From the NCBI RefSeq assembly GCF_020882245.1, contig NC_083597.1:9768581-9832580 (forward strand): a stretch of 64,000 bases of DNA. The letters run 5' to 3'. The position numbers and the translations under genes are program-made. The notes under the pieces were generated by a model that was not told where the DNA came from, did no database searches, and saw only the letters and a program-made list of their open reading frames with translations. Of this stretch, positions 53,701 through 64,000 are shown piece after piece. How positions within the stretch are numbered: position 1 is the first letter of the stretch; the number at the start of each line of letters is the position of its first letter. Origin of the DNA: Rhopalosiphum padi (lineage: Eukaryota; Arthropoda; Insecta; Hemiptera; Aphididae).

Positions 53701-55249
53701 TAGCTATACACATAACTTACAGAGTAGGGTACCTATAATAACATTATTGTTAAAGATTGATTATCACAGACATTTTCAATTTTCAAATGTATAACATATC
53801 TCTGTACATATATGAATAACGTTTCTAAATACAATGAATACGTTTACTCGTCAACATTTCTAATTGGAAAATCATAATATTGATCAAAATGATAAATGTT
53901 TTATATGACGTGTGAAATGATCCGATTTTGCTGATCGGCTCACACTATGTCGCAAGGCAATGTTATGGATATTCTTTCAAACTATTATATAATATACACG
54001 TTTCGCGGAGTGTGATGTATAATATAATATGTACATTATAATTTTACACCAGTTTATTATTTTATTATTATGTGGAACGTCGAAGGCAAATATAATAATA
54101 TATATCACACAATATAAAGGACGAACACGATTTACCGTTTTCGTTGTTTACGCGGTACCTACTTCAATACAAGCCTGAAGTACATAATATTATAATAATA
54201 TTGTATGTGAGGGACGTCAGTAAAACGGACGTGTGTAATAGGACAACGACCGCTGGATAATAATGTTTTACGTAAAAACGCTTTAACGTTGCAATCCCTC
54301 CGCGTGACAATGTACAACACAGAAAGAGTGTATTCCGTTCGAAAAACTATATTATCAACAGACAAGTCCTGTTGCGCTTAATGTAAAAAAAAACTAAGGG
54401 GAGAAGGACAAAATAATTAATTCACCAAAATCAAATCATAGTTTATTTATTTTTACACAAGTCTTAAAATTAATTGTATTGCTTAGAAGCAACTCGCGGG
54501 TACCCTACCCATTATTTATTGAATTATAACATTAAGTACTTACATAAAAGTACATAAAAAAATCTTAAATTTAAAATATACTAAATAATGTAATAATAAT
54601 CCTGTAATATCAGAATTCATAATATAATATATTAATATTATTGGATTCTTTTTGAAGCTCAAATCGTACAATAACGTTGACAATATGTCAGCATATCGTA
54701 CAACAGTTATAAACGTGAAATAATGTTCTTATAACATTATGTAATAGTTATTAATTAAATTTTAAAAAAAAAATATTTTTATTTTATAAATGTATAATGT
54801 AATAAGTATGTGAAATATGTATTTCATTCCTTTTTTATCTTAAGGAACTTAAAAATGTCTACTGTTGACATACCTAGAGGGAAATTATACTTCCCTATCA
54901 TTATACATTTCAAGGGTACAACGCTCCTCTTACACCAAATCGTAATTATAACGTCACTATAGGCAAATCTAATATATATATAATACCTAATTTATTTTAA
55001 TACAGAATTTTTATCTAAAGTGAGAAAAAGAAAATTTGAAAATTAATTCCTGGGTATTTAGTTTATTAATCCCGAGAATTCTGTACGCAGAAATAATCGA
55101 GAGCATATTATTTTTATATCTATTTATATCCGTCGCCAACGGATAGACGCTACCTTCGGCAAATTTTGTGTACATGATTTTACACATGCCATATTATGAT
55201 TTTCTATACACCTTACTTGTATAATTCTCGTTGTAATGTGTATGTTTAA

Positions 55250-55280
<31 letters not shown>

Positions 55281-55344
55281 TATCATATTATACACAAACA
55301 CGTGATCGCGCGGAGAAAACCACTCTCATAATATACTGTAAAAA
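47793..55344 (+). other. Presumed gene 2 intron 1, AT-rich fourth part
   Basis: Very AT-rich and without supported exons. 51788-51835 has a C-rich stretch (CCCTCCCCCCCC) running directly into a 15-base A tract, which resembles the 3' end of a retroposed or C-rich-ended element. A TA microsatellite (24 bp) lies at 55251-55274. Small open frames at 48324, 52831 and 53024 are AT-driven. Confidence 0.45.
55251..55274. repeat. (TA)12 microsatellite
   Basis: Uninterrupted TA tract, continuing as imperfect CATATA repeats to about 55290. Confidence 0.85.
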
Positions 55345-55563
55345 ATGTCCGAGATCGTATTATTGAATTCTAACATAATTACTGGTTTGCCTGCATCACG
55401 TATCCCATTTTGTCTGAAACTCATCCCAATGCTCCTATACGTATCATGGCGTAACATACCTGTAACAGAAGTAATTTTTGCCCACTTTGATACAATTGCG
55501 CTCTCTGTGATCTCCATTAAACGTCGTCATTTCCGCCGTCTCAGAATTTTAATGTTACAATAA
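55326..55563. other. Unassigned island open on both strands
   Basis: A 240-bp stretch less AT-rich than its surroundings and open in one plus frame (55345-55563, 72 codons) and one minus frame (55517-55326, 63 codons). The minus frame also contains a strong donor pattern TTACAG|GTATGT at 55460/55459. It abuts, 11 bp away, the left end of the TIR element at 55575. It may be a fragment of a transposase or an unrelated exon; I recognise no domain and cannot choose a strand. Confidence 0.3.
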
Positions 55564-55574
55564 ATGTATACATA

Positions 55575-56357
55575 CAGGGTGATTCATCAAGAATGCTCAT
55601 CACCATTATTCTTTAATAATGAGTTTAATACAATTCTGATTTTTAGAATTTTTAAATATACTAAAATTTATAATTTAAATTCTTAAAATATTTTATACTA
55701 CTTGAGTGTCCTGTGGTAAAACAAACTTTTGTTTTTAAAATGTGGACCTCCTTTTTTTACGGTGAGTTAAAAACCATGTTAAATGGTTTTTTTTAAACAT
55801 TTGTATGCCCCTCTTCAAAATTCGAACAAGTAGTTTCTAAGTTTTTAAAATGTTTATATTACAGATGATAAAAAATAATTTAACAAAAAATATATAAATT
55901 ATAATAATATGTAACATGGAAACAAGTATTTATTATACTTTGGTCCATTTTTACAAATTATAAACGTTGAAAGGTACATAATATTAATATTACTAAAATG
56001 CTTAAATCAGCATAATATCTTCCACATCTTCCACGAAACCACAACTCATTATCGTGGACCTAATATAACTTGGTATACAAAATTAAATAGCTAACTCAGT
56101 TTTCGTTCGAATTTTGATTTTAATATACGTCAACATTTTCAGAAAAATTATCCACTTAATAATTTACTATAAAAAGGAGGGTCCTCGTTTTAATAAGTTT
56201 GCATGCTCAATACTCATTAAGTAGTAAAAAACATCTAAGGAATTTTAATATAATATTGTCTTTGTATAAATACATTTAAAAATTCAAAAAAATAGATTTT
56301 GAATAACTGCATTATTGAAGAAAAAAGGGGGTTAAGCATGCTCGGGGAATCACCTTG
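55575..56357. mobile_element. TIR element, family B, intact (783 bp)
   Basis: The left end CAGGGTGATTCATCAAGAAT and the inverted right end CAAGGTGATTCCCCGAGCAT match, both continuing to GCT and a CAATAATG-type subterminal motif. TA flanks both ends (55573-55574, 56358-56359). No transposase frame. The truncated element at 15555-16246 belongs to the same family, matching the inverted right end over about 40 positions. Confidence 0.8.
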
Positions 56358-57562
56358 TACATATCTAATATATATAGCTTTGTGTACAACAGTCGTCGTG
56401 ACCGCGTGCAAACCGAACCTAATTGTGTAAAATATTATAAAAATATGTATTCCATGCGTTTATACGTGTTATTGTAATATTGCTGTGTATACCGCTTGCA
56501 CAACGCGCCATCATTACGACATTAGCCGTTTTTACGGTGTGCGAGTGGAAAAACGGCAGAGAACCTTAAACAAAAACAAAAAAGAAAAATTATTCTAATG
56601 GTAAAATTACATTATTACACGAACAATGGCAACGTATATAATTATATTCGACAAATCGCAATAATATTGCTAGCCGAAACAAAAATATACATTTTTTATT
56701 ACCTATTATTTTGATTATTAGTATTCACGGACAGACGAAAATTATACGAATAATAAAAGAAACAATATTCATACGGTTGTGTCGATGGAACATATTATAC
56801 TATATTTAAAACGGAATAAAAATAAAAATTATGTCTGCTCGTATAATACTATAGGTATATACTGTAACATTAATTGTAACAATTTAACCAATACAATATC
56901 GTTGTATTCCTACTTCATATTTATAGGTACCTACAATTAAATAACAGTCATAATATTATCAACAGCCAAAACTCATTTAATATCAAAAATTAAACAATAT
57001 TTCACTGTCGTTATTTTCCTTTGTATTGCGGCGGTAATAGTTTTCTAAACCATTAACACGAGTAGATAGGTTAGATTGGTATACTGTATACGTATACTGA
57101 CCGTACTACAAATAATAAAATTAAAATTTTGACCAAGCGTCATGCTATATGTGGTTGAGAAAATAAGAGAAAACGAGTGCCTATATGTGTACAACATAAT
57201 GTACTTTTCACGTTCTAAAAAAAAAAAAAAATTATGAAGAGTACATAATATAATGACTTTATTTATTTCATTTTATCATTTTGACGTTTCATCGGAAATA
57301 AAACAAAATAATTTAAAATAATAATATAATGACGCGCGGTCTAATTTTTTACTTAAGGGCTTTTGAATATATATTTTTTTTATATCGTGAATTCAAATTG
57401 GATTTACGTTTGAATTCGTTGTAGAGATTGATTGGGATTTGAGAATAAATAAATAATTTATATAAATATATTAGAAAAACAACAACAAATATAAAACAAA
57501 TAACTTTTTTATCGTCTGTATAACAATACAAGTTGTGCTGCGTGCGGTGTACCTTACAATAA

Positions 57563-57593
<31 letters not shown>

Positions 57594-57830
57594 ATATATA
57601 TATATAGTCACCATAATATGTATTCATGACACGTAGGTATAAATATATAATATTATACCTATACACTGGACGCACGTATATGATATGTTTATTTTTTCTG
57701 AATAGTTTTATTAACGGCGCATTGTCTTGTGTCCCTCGGACGTTTATATAATAAGACTAATAAGAGGCATATTTACATTTTGAATTGGATTAATTAATTT
57801 ATTCGTTGCCATCTACCCCATACCAACCAC
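56358..57830 (+). other. Presumed gene 2 intron 1, fifth part
   Basis: Mixed AT-rich DNA with a patch of CpG-bearing sequence at 56390-56570 and an AC microsatellite at 57563-57588. The 108-codon minus frame over the microsatellite is an artefact of it. No exon supported. Confidence 0.45.
57563..57588. repeat. (AC)13 microsatellite
   Basis: Uninterrupted AC tract followed by TA-rich simple sequence to about 57605. Confidence 0.9.
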
Positions 57831-59900
57831 GTAATACAATAACACACCTCGGTTTCATGAACCTACCTGATGCTGATGGTATACGTACAATGACGACAGT
57901 TATAAATGATATTCGCGACGAGCAGCCAACCGTTTAGAGAGATCAACGCGATGTGTCGGACGCGATCATAAATCCGCGTGTAAACACCAAACACCGTATA
58001 CCGTATCGGTTACATCCATGCCCTTTTCCTATTGTTTTTTCGTTCCTATAGATTGTAAAACGAACTGCAGAAAGCTGTGTGGTGTTCCGATTGGTAGGCG
58101 TAGTTCGCGTTTCTATATGCCATTCTACGTATTATACTCGTCCAAATTGAAATCTGAAAAGAAATGTAAACACTTAATACATTTACGTTATAATACGCGT
58201 TTTGTGACGGGGAAATAACGACAAATATATTAGTACGTTTTTTACTGATGAAAAACCGGTGACATCATTTTTCGCATGATGTATTGTGGACGACAGTTTC
58301 CTCGGAAAGCGGAAAAAAATAATAATTCGACCTTGCAAGGCCGCCGCCGGGCCAGTGCACTCGTTTGACCCGGCCTACCTACCGTACATTCAATACAATA
58401 TGTACAGGTATACCTGACAACACTAATACGCGTATTCACAACACGCACTCCGTCTGAACACGCCGGGCACACGGCCGATCCACCTCTTCGACGGCAGCAG
58501 TCGAATGTGCCCCCGCGCGCACGACCGTTAATTGCACCGCCGCCCAACGAATTAACGGCCCGCGAGCGACTACCGCGGTGCACACGACGTTGCACCGGCC
58601 GGTCTGTCCAACGATGCAACTATATAATATTGAATAATATTATTATTATAGAGTATAATATGCGAGCATCGGAAAAAAAAAAAAAATGCACCAAAAGAAT
58701 GCACGCACTCCCGTCGGCGACGTATACGAGAGTAAATCGCGTAAAAATTAGACACCGCGTATAGTCGGTCCGCGGCAATAAACGCATATTATTATTTTAT
58801 TGTATTATAAACGATCCTCCGTAATAATAGTGTACGATAGTCGCCCTGTGTTATAATAGAAGTTCAGCAGCACTAGCGTTATGTGTGGTATAATTAGGTT
58901 TATACGGCACAAAAGTGGCGGATCGCTGTAAATTGTGCCCCAATCTTAAGTTTTTATGTAAATCGCAGCCCGAAAATACTTCATAATTACATCCTTTTTG
59001 GTCGAGGGACATTTTTGAAGAAATCGATATTTTCCTTTCGTTTTTCGAACTTAGGACTGGCAAAATAATTGTATTTATATTTGTACGGTTAAAAATATTA
59101 CGACGCAATTTTACGTAGGTGCGTTTAAAAATACCCGGACCATAATTTACGCAATATATAACTATATGACCTTTTTTCATGGACGCAATTTATCTTTTCC
59201 GCACGCGGTAGTCGTTCGTCTTTCTACATTATTCTGCACCGGATTAAGAGAGAAATATAATATTATTATTATATACATATAGGTAATGGATGATACAGGT
59301 ACCGCGAAATTTGGACGCAAATTTGTTAGTTTATACTGACCGGTTAGACGAAAAACGTGACACGCCCACGACATCCGCACCGGTGACGACAGCTGATCCG
59401 AAACGACTGTCCACATAAATTATTATAATATTATAATAACATCCGCAACCGTTTATTTTATACACCGACGAGTGAGACGACGGAATATGTGTTGTGCGCG
59501 CACCTACACTCGCGGAAAACGGGTTCTTATATAAACGTCTGAAGGCGACGAAGACAGATGACCCATTTGGGGGACCCCCTTCGGGCCAAGTTTGCGAGTA
59601 TACAACGAATATAGGTGCATAGGAAACACGATACGCGCGTGCGGTCTCTTCGATCGTTGTCCAAAGACGATATGCTATAAACCGTTGCGGTTGTACACGA
59701 TTATTAATATTTTATTACACGCGATTTGTATTATATACAATATGTTATTCGCAATAGCATTATATTTTATTATAATGAAACGGTTTTCTTTATATTTTGT
59801 CGTCTGTTTTCCGATCGTGATCGATCCAGCCCGTAGTGCTGTACCCTCTCCTCTTTGGTCACGTGATGGACCTTCACCGCGCAGAGACAATTTCGTATAT
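57831..59900. promoter_or_regulatory. CpG-rich block, candidate promoter or enhancer
   Basis: The second strongest CpG-rich zone of the window, densest at 58315-58620 (for example GGCCGCCGCCGGGCC near 58339) and again at 59340-59640 and 59810-59885, the last with a CACGTG box at 59861-59866. It lies about 3-5 kb before the coding exon of gene 2, so it could be an alternative promoter and leader for that gene. I found no donor here as good as the one at 26359. The 125-codon and 140-codon minus frames lack coding texture. Confidence 0.4.
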
Positions 59901-62391
59901 TGATATACGTATACATGTATGTATATAAAAATATAATATACGCTGCAATTATACCTGTACTGCTGTTGTACTACATAAACGTTCGACACACGTAACATTA
60001 TCACTCGTAATAATACACTTATATGGCGTGCCCCAGTAATACAGGCCATCACTCGGTCGTCGTCGTCGTGACTATCGTGTGCGGGTAGTATTGACATTCA
60101 TCAAAAAAAAAAAAAACACACGGATATTCCCACATTTATGTGATACGCCGATGTCCCGCACTAAAACCGTTTTACGAACGTTGAATTAGGTACCTGGTGG
60201 TGTTCGAGTACACGTTTTTCTAAAAGCACATGACGTCTAAAGCACGACGATGTTAATCCAATAGGTACTAATTTATATATGTGTTTGTTATTGCCAATTC
60301 TAACGAACTCTATACCTCTGTTTCACGCGATAGAATAGCTTAAAAGTAGAGCACTAATATAATAATATATAATAAAATAACATGCAGTAGCATAAACACT
60401 ATCGACTATCGTAACAATGACTGAACTATTGCAGTGAACCAAATAGATTTACATTTGTTTGAATCCTAAAAAACATATTTTATTATTGATGTATGCATAG
60501 GATAAGACTTGTTGTAAGATTTTTTCAAGCTTTTTTTTTTAATAAAACTTGTCCGTAATAAATCAAACAGATCTACAAGTAGTGTAAAGACTAAATAAAA
60601 AAAAAACAAGACTGAGAATATATATTTTTTATCGGCAGTATGACATAAAAAAACCCATATATCTATACATTTATCCCTATACAATTACATTTAACAGTAA
60701 TCACTACTCACAAGTAATATATTGCCCAGCAATATTATATACATATATGTTTCATAAATTTCCTGATAACAAACAGCGAATGAAAAAAAAATAAACTGAA
60801 TTATAATTTATAAATGCAAAAAAATACAATATTGTAATTATATTGGTTCGATATAGGCACCGCACGCACATGTTTTAATATTTATTTACTATTACTTGCG
60901 TATTATAATTTTTAAATACTATAAGTTTAATCAATTTTTCATTTTATCATAATATACAGTTTTGATACGTATTAATTAGAGTGTGATGATTGTATACAGC
61001 ATATTTAATAACGAGTAGTAAAGCAAGTCTCAAGTCAATAAAGTAATTTTATTAAAAATTGCTAATTTTTAAGTATATATTATAGCGGAAATACCTATAA
61101 TGAAACTGACCTACTACAAGAACATTATTTTTAATTAGTTTTCAGCAAATAATATAGTTATTAAAAATATTTATGTGTTTTATGATCTTTTCTATGAATA
61201 ATATGCATTCTAATTTTCGCGATCATAATATATATATTTACCGTGAAATAAATGTTTATTTAACTACCATTATCACTCTGATCGCGGGCTGTCACGGTAA
61301 GCTGTACACCGATGACCAAAAAAAAAAGAGAAACAAGTAGTTTTTACTGCCTCTTATATGCGTTTATACAATTTTATTAACGTTATTCTTGATTTCGTTA
61401 CATACACAATAGGTAATAAGGTAGGCAAGGTTAATTGCTAAATAAAATCCCGTTGATAGTTTTACGTGCCATATAAAAGTTAGGTTACATTAACACTGTG
61501 AGGAATCGTTTATATATATATTATATATATAGGTAGTGGGTACTAAATAATATTTACGCATTTAGTTTTTAGGGCGTTCGTCCACGGGTCATAGTGTCAA
61601 TACGCGTTACGGATAACGTAAAAAAATCTGCTATTATATTTTCAAACACTTATAAGTAATAAATAACTATGTGTACCTGTAGGAATTAAATAGTAATGAT
61701 ATTACCTATATTAGATTTACGAATTACGAGGAAACTAATAGAAGGAAAACACGTCAAGAAAAAAATTATAGTTTTGAATATTTTATACAAGTATATTTTC
61801 ACATAAACATCAATACTGAAGTGATCTCAAACACATATTATTATCATGACAAAATACCAAAGACGTCATTTAACACCCATCACGGCCCACCTGTTATCAC
61901 TATTATATTATAGAATCATAGAACTGTATGTACACTCCATTAAATTACCCGTTTGACACGTGTCATAAAAAAAAACCTACTTTCGCCGCGTCCATGCGGG
62001 AATTCAGTATTAGACACCTAAATACTAGATGAATGCCTACATCAAAGGTTAGAATTTAGACTTAACCTGCAGCGTACGTCATATAATATAATGGCAGGTT
62101 TGGGACGCTGCAGATGACCCACAACCTAATCTTTTTGAAGATCATTCGATTACAATCCAGGCCACATATATAGTTTATAAACTCTAAAAACTAGACTTTC
62201 GGTAAATTCAAGTGAACTCTGTGGTCTTCATAGTATTGACATATTATTATATATAACGATGTAATGTGCGTATATAAATAATGTTATATATATATTTAAT
62301 AGTAATGCGCGGCGTATGAGTATATTAAACGTAAAAGTGTACTTACGTATACTATATATAATATCATATACCATATACCTATATATATATA
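59901..62391 (+). other. Non-coding region before gene 2 coding exon
   Basis: AT-rich, with a CpG-bearing patch at 60040-60250 and an inverted-repeat motif at 62064-62113 (see findings). No supported exon; presumed intron of gene 2. Confidence 0.45.
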
Positions 62392-62913
62392 CTGGGTGAA
62401 CTATTTAACGGAACACACTCATTATTTCAAAATCTATTAACGTTAAAAACATCATTTTTATTTTATTTTTTTTTTTTTTAATGACAGCATTTCAATTTCT
62501 CATTCCAAAGCAAAATATTTATCGGAGTACTTTGATGTATACAAATCAAATCTTTAAGTTTATGAGCTACAAGTGTGTTTAAAATTTAGACGAGTGAAGT
62601 GGTATATCGAATGTTAGTTTACTACTATACACTCATCTAAACTTTATAAAATTGCAACCAGTACCTACACATAAATTACTTATCCAAAATTTGATTTTTA
62701 TTAATCGAAATGAATGATATTCTGCTTTTGAAAATTAAAACGTATATTGTCGTTCAAAAGAAGAATTCAAAACTTAAAAAAAATAATAGTAAAAATATAA
62801 TTATTTTCACCCAAAAGGCCAAAAACGACTCGAAATCGTGTCATCGAAATACTTTGAAAAACTTTACCTGCAGAAATAACTATATAGTGTGTCACGTTAA
62901 ACGGGTCACTCCG
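62392..62913. mobile_element. TIR element, family A copy 3 (522 bp)
   Basis: The left end CTGGGTGAACTATTTAACGG and the inverted right end CGGAGTGACCCGTTTAACGT match. Both lead to an ACACACT motif, and TA flanks both ends (62390-62391, 62914-62915). It contains inner inverted segments (TTTAGACGAGTG and CACTCATCTAAA at about 62585-62642). The open frame starting at 62710 runs through its right end and is not a gene. Confidence 0.8.
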
Positions 62914-63084
62914 TATACACAACTATATACAGACGAGTATATATGCGACAATATATATATATATATATAATATTATAATACGAACTTCTCATATAATACA
63001 TATTATATTATATAGGTACCTTACACACACACATATATATATATAATGTGTGATTTTTAATCGAGTGTGTATATATTTGTACAG
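62914..63084 (+). other. Acceptor side of gene 2 intron
   Basis: TA-rich simple sequence (62949-62970, 63036-63046), a CA run, then GTGTATATATTTGTACAG, a plausible polypyrimidine tract with AG at 63083-63084. The acceptor is placed 17 nt before the ATG. Confidence 0.6.
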
Positions 63085-63995
63085 GTCGCGGCGCGGTTAT
63101 TATGGATCTCACATACTTGGTCGTCGCCGTATTCGGAATGTGCGTCTTGCGGCCGTGCAGTTCGCTGCCTGCTGCAGCCGTCGCCGCCGCTGCCGCCGCT
63201 GCTCCTACGCCTACCCCGTCACCGCCGTCGCTGCAGGTCGCCGCCGCCGAACCGGCCGGCCGCAATGACAAAAGGTCCAGGTCGCTGTTCCAGTCGCCGC
63301 CGCCGCAGGCTCCGCATCAGTACCATCTCCACGCCGGCGGGGCGGTCGATCTGTACGACGACGTGATGAACGACTTGCCGTATTACTTGCAACACCAACA
63401 GCACCAGCAGCAGCAACAATTCTTGCAGGAACCCACCGGCGAGGACGACCTGAGGACCATCGACGGCGACGGCGACGACAACGCCGTCGGTCAGGACATG
63501 ATGCGGCTGTCTAGTCGGGCGCGACCCGCCAAGCCCGACTCGCCCATGTACTTTATCCGGTTACCGCCGCAACCGTACATGTACGTGCCCGGTTACGGTT
63601 ACGTCAGTCAACCGACCCGGTTGGAACCGCCGCCGTTCACGCAGCGGCCACACTCGCCGTTCTTGAACCTGCCGCTGAGCTACGTGTCCAACGCCAAGCC
63701 CGTGGGAATCTATACGCTGCCGCAACAGCACCACAGCCAGCAACACCAACAGCAGCAGCAGCAGCAGCAATTGTCGGTCAGGCCGCCGAAACCCAACAGA
63801 CGTCCACAACCGTCGACCACGCCGCCGCCTCCGCCACCGCCGCCGACGCACCAACAGCAACACCAACCGGATTCGCCGATCTACAATCTGGACAAAGGCC
63901 CGTACGTGTTCAACGGCCGTCCGACCGACGTGTTCCTGTTGCAGAGCGCGTACGACAACTTGTACTCCGAAGTGTTGCAAAACATTTACCCGTAA
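63085..63995 (+). CDS. Gene 2: secreted Pro/Gln-rich insect protein, 297 aa (coding 63102-63995)
   Basis: A single coding exon with ATG at 63102 and TAA at 63993-63995. G+C, especially at third positions, is far higher than anywhere nearby. Residues 1-21 are a clear signal peptide (MDLTYLVVAVFGMCVLRPCS), so the product should be secreted. Then an Ala-rich run (24-34), Pro/Thr/Ser stretch, Asp-Lys-Arg (56-58, possible processing site), two Gln-rich segments (98-106, 213-223), an acidic patch (114-126) and poly-Pro (241-248). Between the low-complexity parts lie ordered blocks: DSPMYFIRLPPQPYMYVPGY (146-165), then PFLNLPLSYVSNAKPVGIYT (186-205), and a C-terminal block DSPIYNLDKGPYVFNGRPTD (257-276) followed by a Tyr/Leu-rich end. 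DSP-(M/I)-Y starts two of these blocks, so they may be internal repeats. Extracellular matrix, cuticle or eggshell roles are plausible from composition, but I do not recognise the family for certain. An acceptor at 63084 shows there is an upstream leader. Confidence 0.85.
63102..63164 (+). other. Signal peptide coding segment of gene 2
   Basis: Twenty-one codons: one acidic residue near the start, a hydrophobic core (LVVAVFGMCVL), then Arg-Pro-Cys-Ser-Ser before Leu-Pro. Cleavage is most likely near Ser-21/Leu-22. Because this is the first in-frame ATG after the acceptor and yields a good signal peptide, the start choice is well supported. Confidence 0.8.
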
Positions 63996-64000
63996 ACGGC
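63996..64000 (+). other. Start of gene 2 3' UTR, cut by the window edge
   Basis: Only five bases follow the stop codon. The polyadenylation site lies outside the window. Confidence 0.7.

Noticed and set aside
57349..57675. 108-codon minus frame
   Set aside because: Built on the AC microsatellite (Val-Cys repeats) and AT-rich flanks.
58242..58619. 125-codon minus frame in the GC-rich island
   Set aside because: Arg/Gly/Cys-rich in the manner of untranslated CpG-rich DNA; no leader, domain or splice agreement. Treated as regulatory DNA.
59675..60097. 140-codon minus frame starting MSILPAHDSHDDDD
   Set aside because: The Asp run is a GTC repeat and the rest is Ile/Tyr/Asn-rich AT sequence; no coding signature.
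63008..63271. Minus frame opposite the gene 2 N terminus; also the minus frames at 63219-63419 and 63561-63980
   Set aside because: Mirror frames of GC-rich trinucleotide-patterned coding sequence on the plus strand.
1..64000. CRISPR array, bacterial operon, phage or integrated virus genes
   Set aside because: No regularly spaced repeats, no dense gene order, and no viral polymerase, capsid or integrase motifs seen in any long frame.

Overview
This is eukaryotic, insect-like genomic DNA. It is strongly AT-rich, gene-poor and intron-rich, with short CpG-richer islands, many AT, CA and AAT microsatellites and several small terminal-inverted-repeat (TIR) DNA transposons. Motifs of the TATAGGTACCTATA type recur throughout, and the transposon ends resemble those I associate with aphids, so I infer a hemipteran and probably an aphid genome. 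That taxonomic call rests on texture and was not tested by a search. No bacterial operon, CRISPR array, rRNA or convincing tRNA is visible.

Two protein genes can be supported. The first is on the minus strand (6944 to 737). I assembled it from three exons with canonical splice sites and matching phases; it predicts a 168-residue protein with a hydrophobic leader, a six-His run, a poly-Gln run and a basic C-terminal tail. The second is on the plus strand at the right edge. Its coding exon (63085-63995, ATG at 63102) encodes a 297-residue secreted, proline- and glutamine-rich protein with well-structured Tyr/Pro blocks. The ATG lies 17 bases after a good splice acceptor, so a non-coding leader exon must lie upstream. 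The best candidate is a CpG-rich exon ending at 26358 with a perfect CAG|GTAAGT donor. If that link is right, the first intron is about 36.7 kb and fills most of the window.

Layout: 1-736, 3' flank of gene 1. 737-6944, gene 1, with a 5.5-kb second intron. About 6945-7200, its leader and promoter. 7200-25400, AT-rich intergenic DNA with degenerate repeats, a 283-bp pogo/Tigger-like MITE (22041-22323) and a truncated family-B element (15555-16246). 25430-26358, CpG-rich promoter and putative leader exon. 26359-63084, presumed giant intron alternating AT-rich repeat-bearing stretches with CpG-richer blocks (28.5-33.4, 35.6-36.6, 41.0-41.7, 44.7-46.6, 57.8-59.9 kb) that may be cis-regulatory. It carries four more TA-flanked TIR elements of two related families plus a 302-bp MITE with 72-bp arms. 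63085-end, gene 2.

The genes lie in divergent orientation, about 19 kb apart between their proposed 5' ends. Both encode apparently secreted, low-complexity proteins with Asp-Lys-Arg sites near the N terminus. Nothing seen proves they work together. I found no dramatic new multi-gene system. The most notable items are the reconstructed gene 1, the likely giant intron of gene 2 with its regulatory-looking islands, and the two transposon families that share an end sequence.
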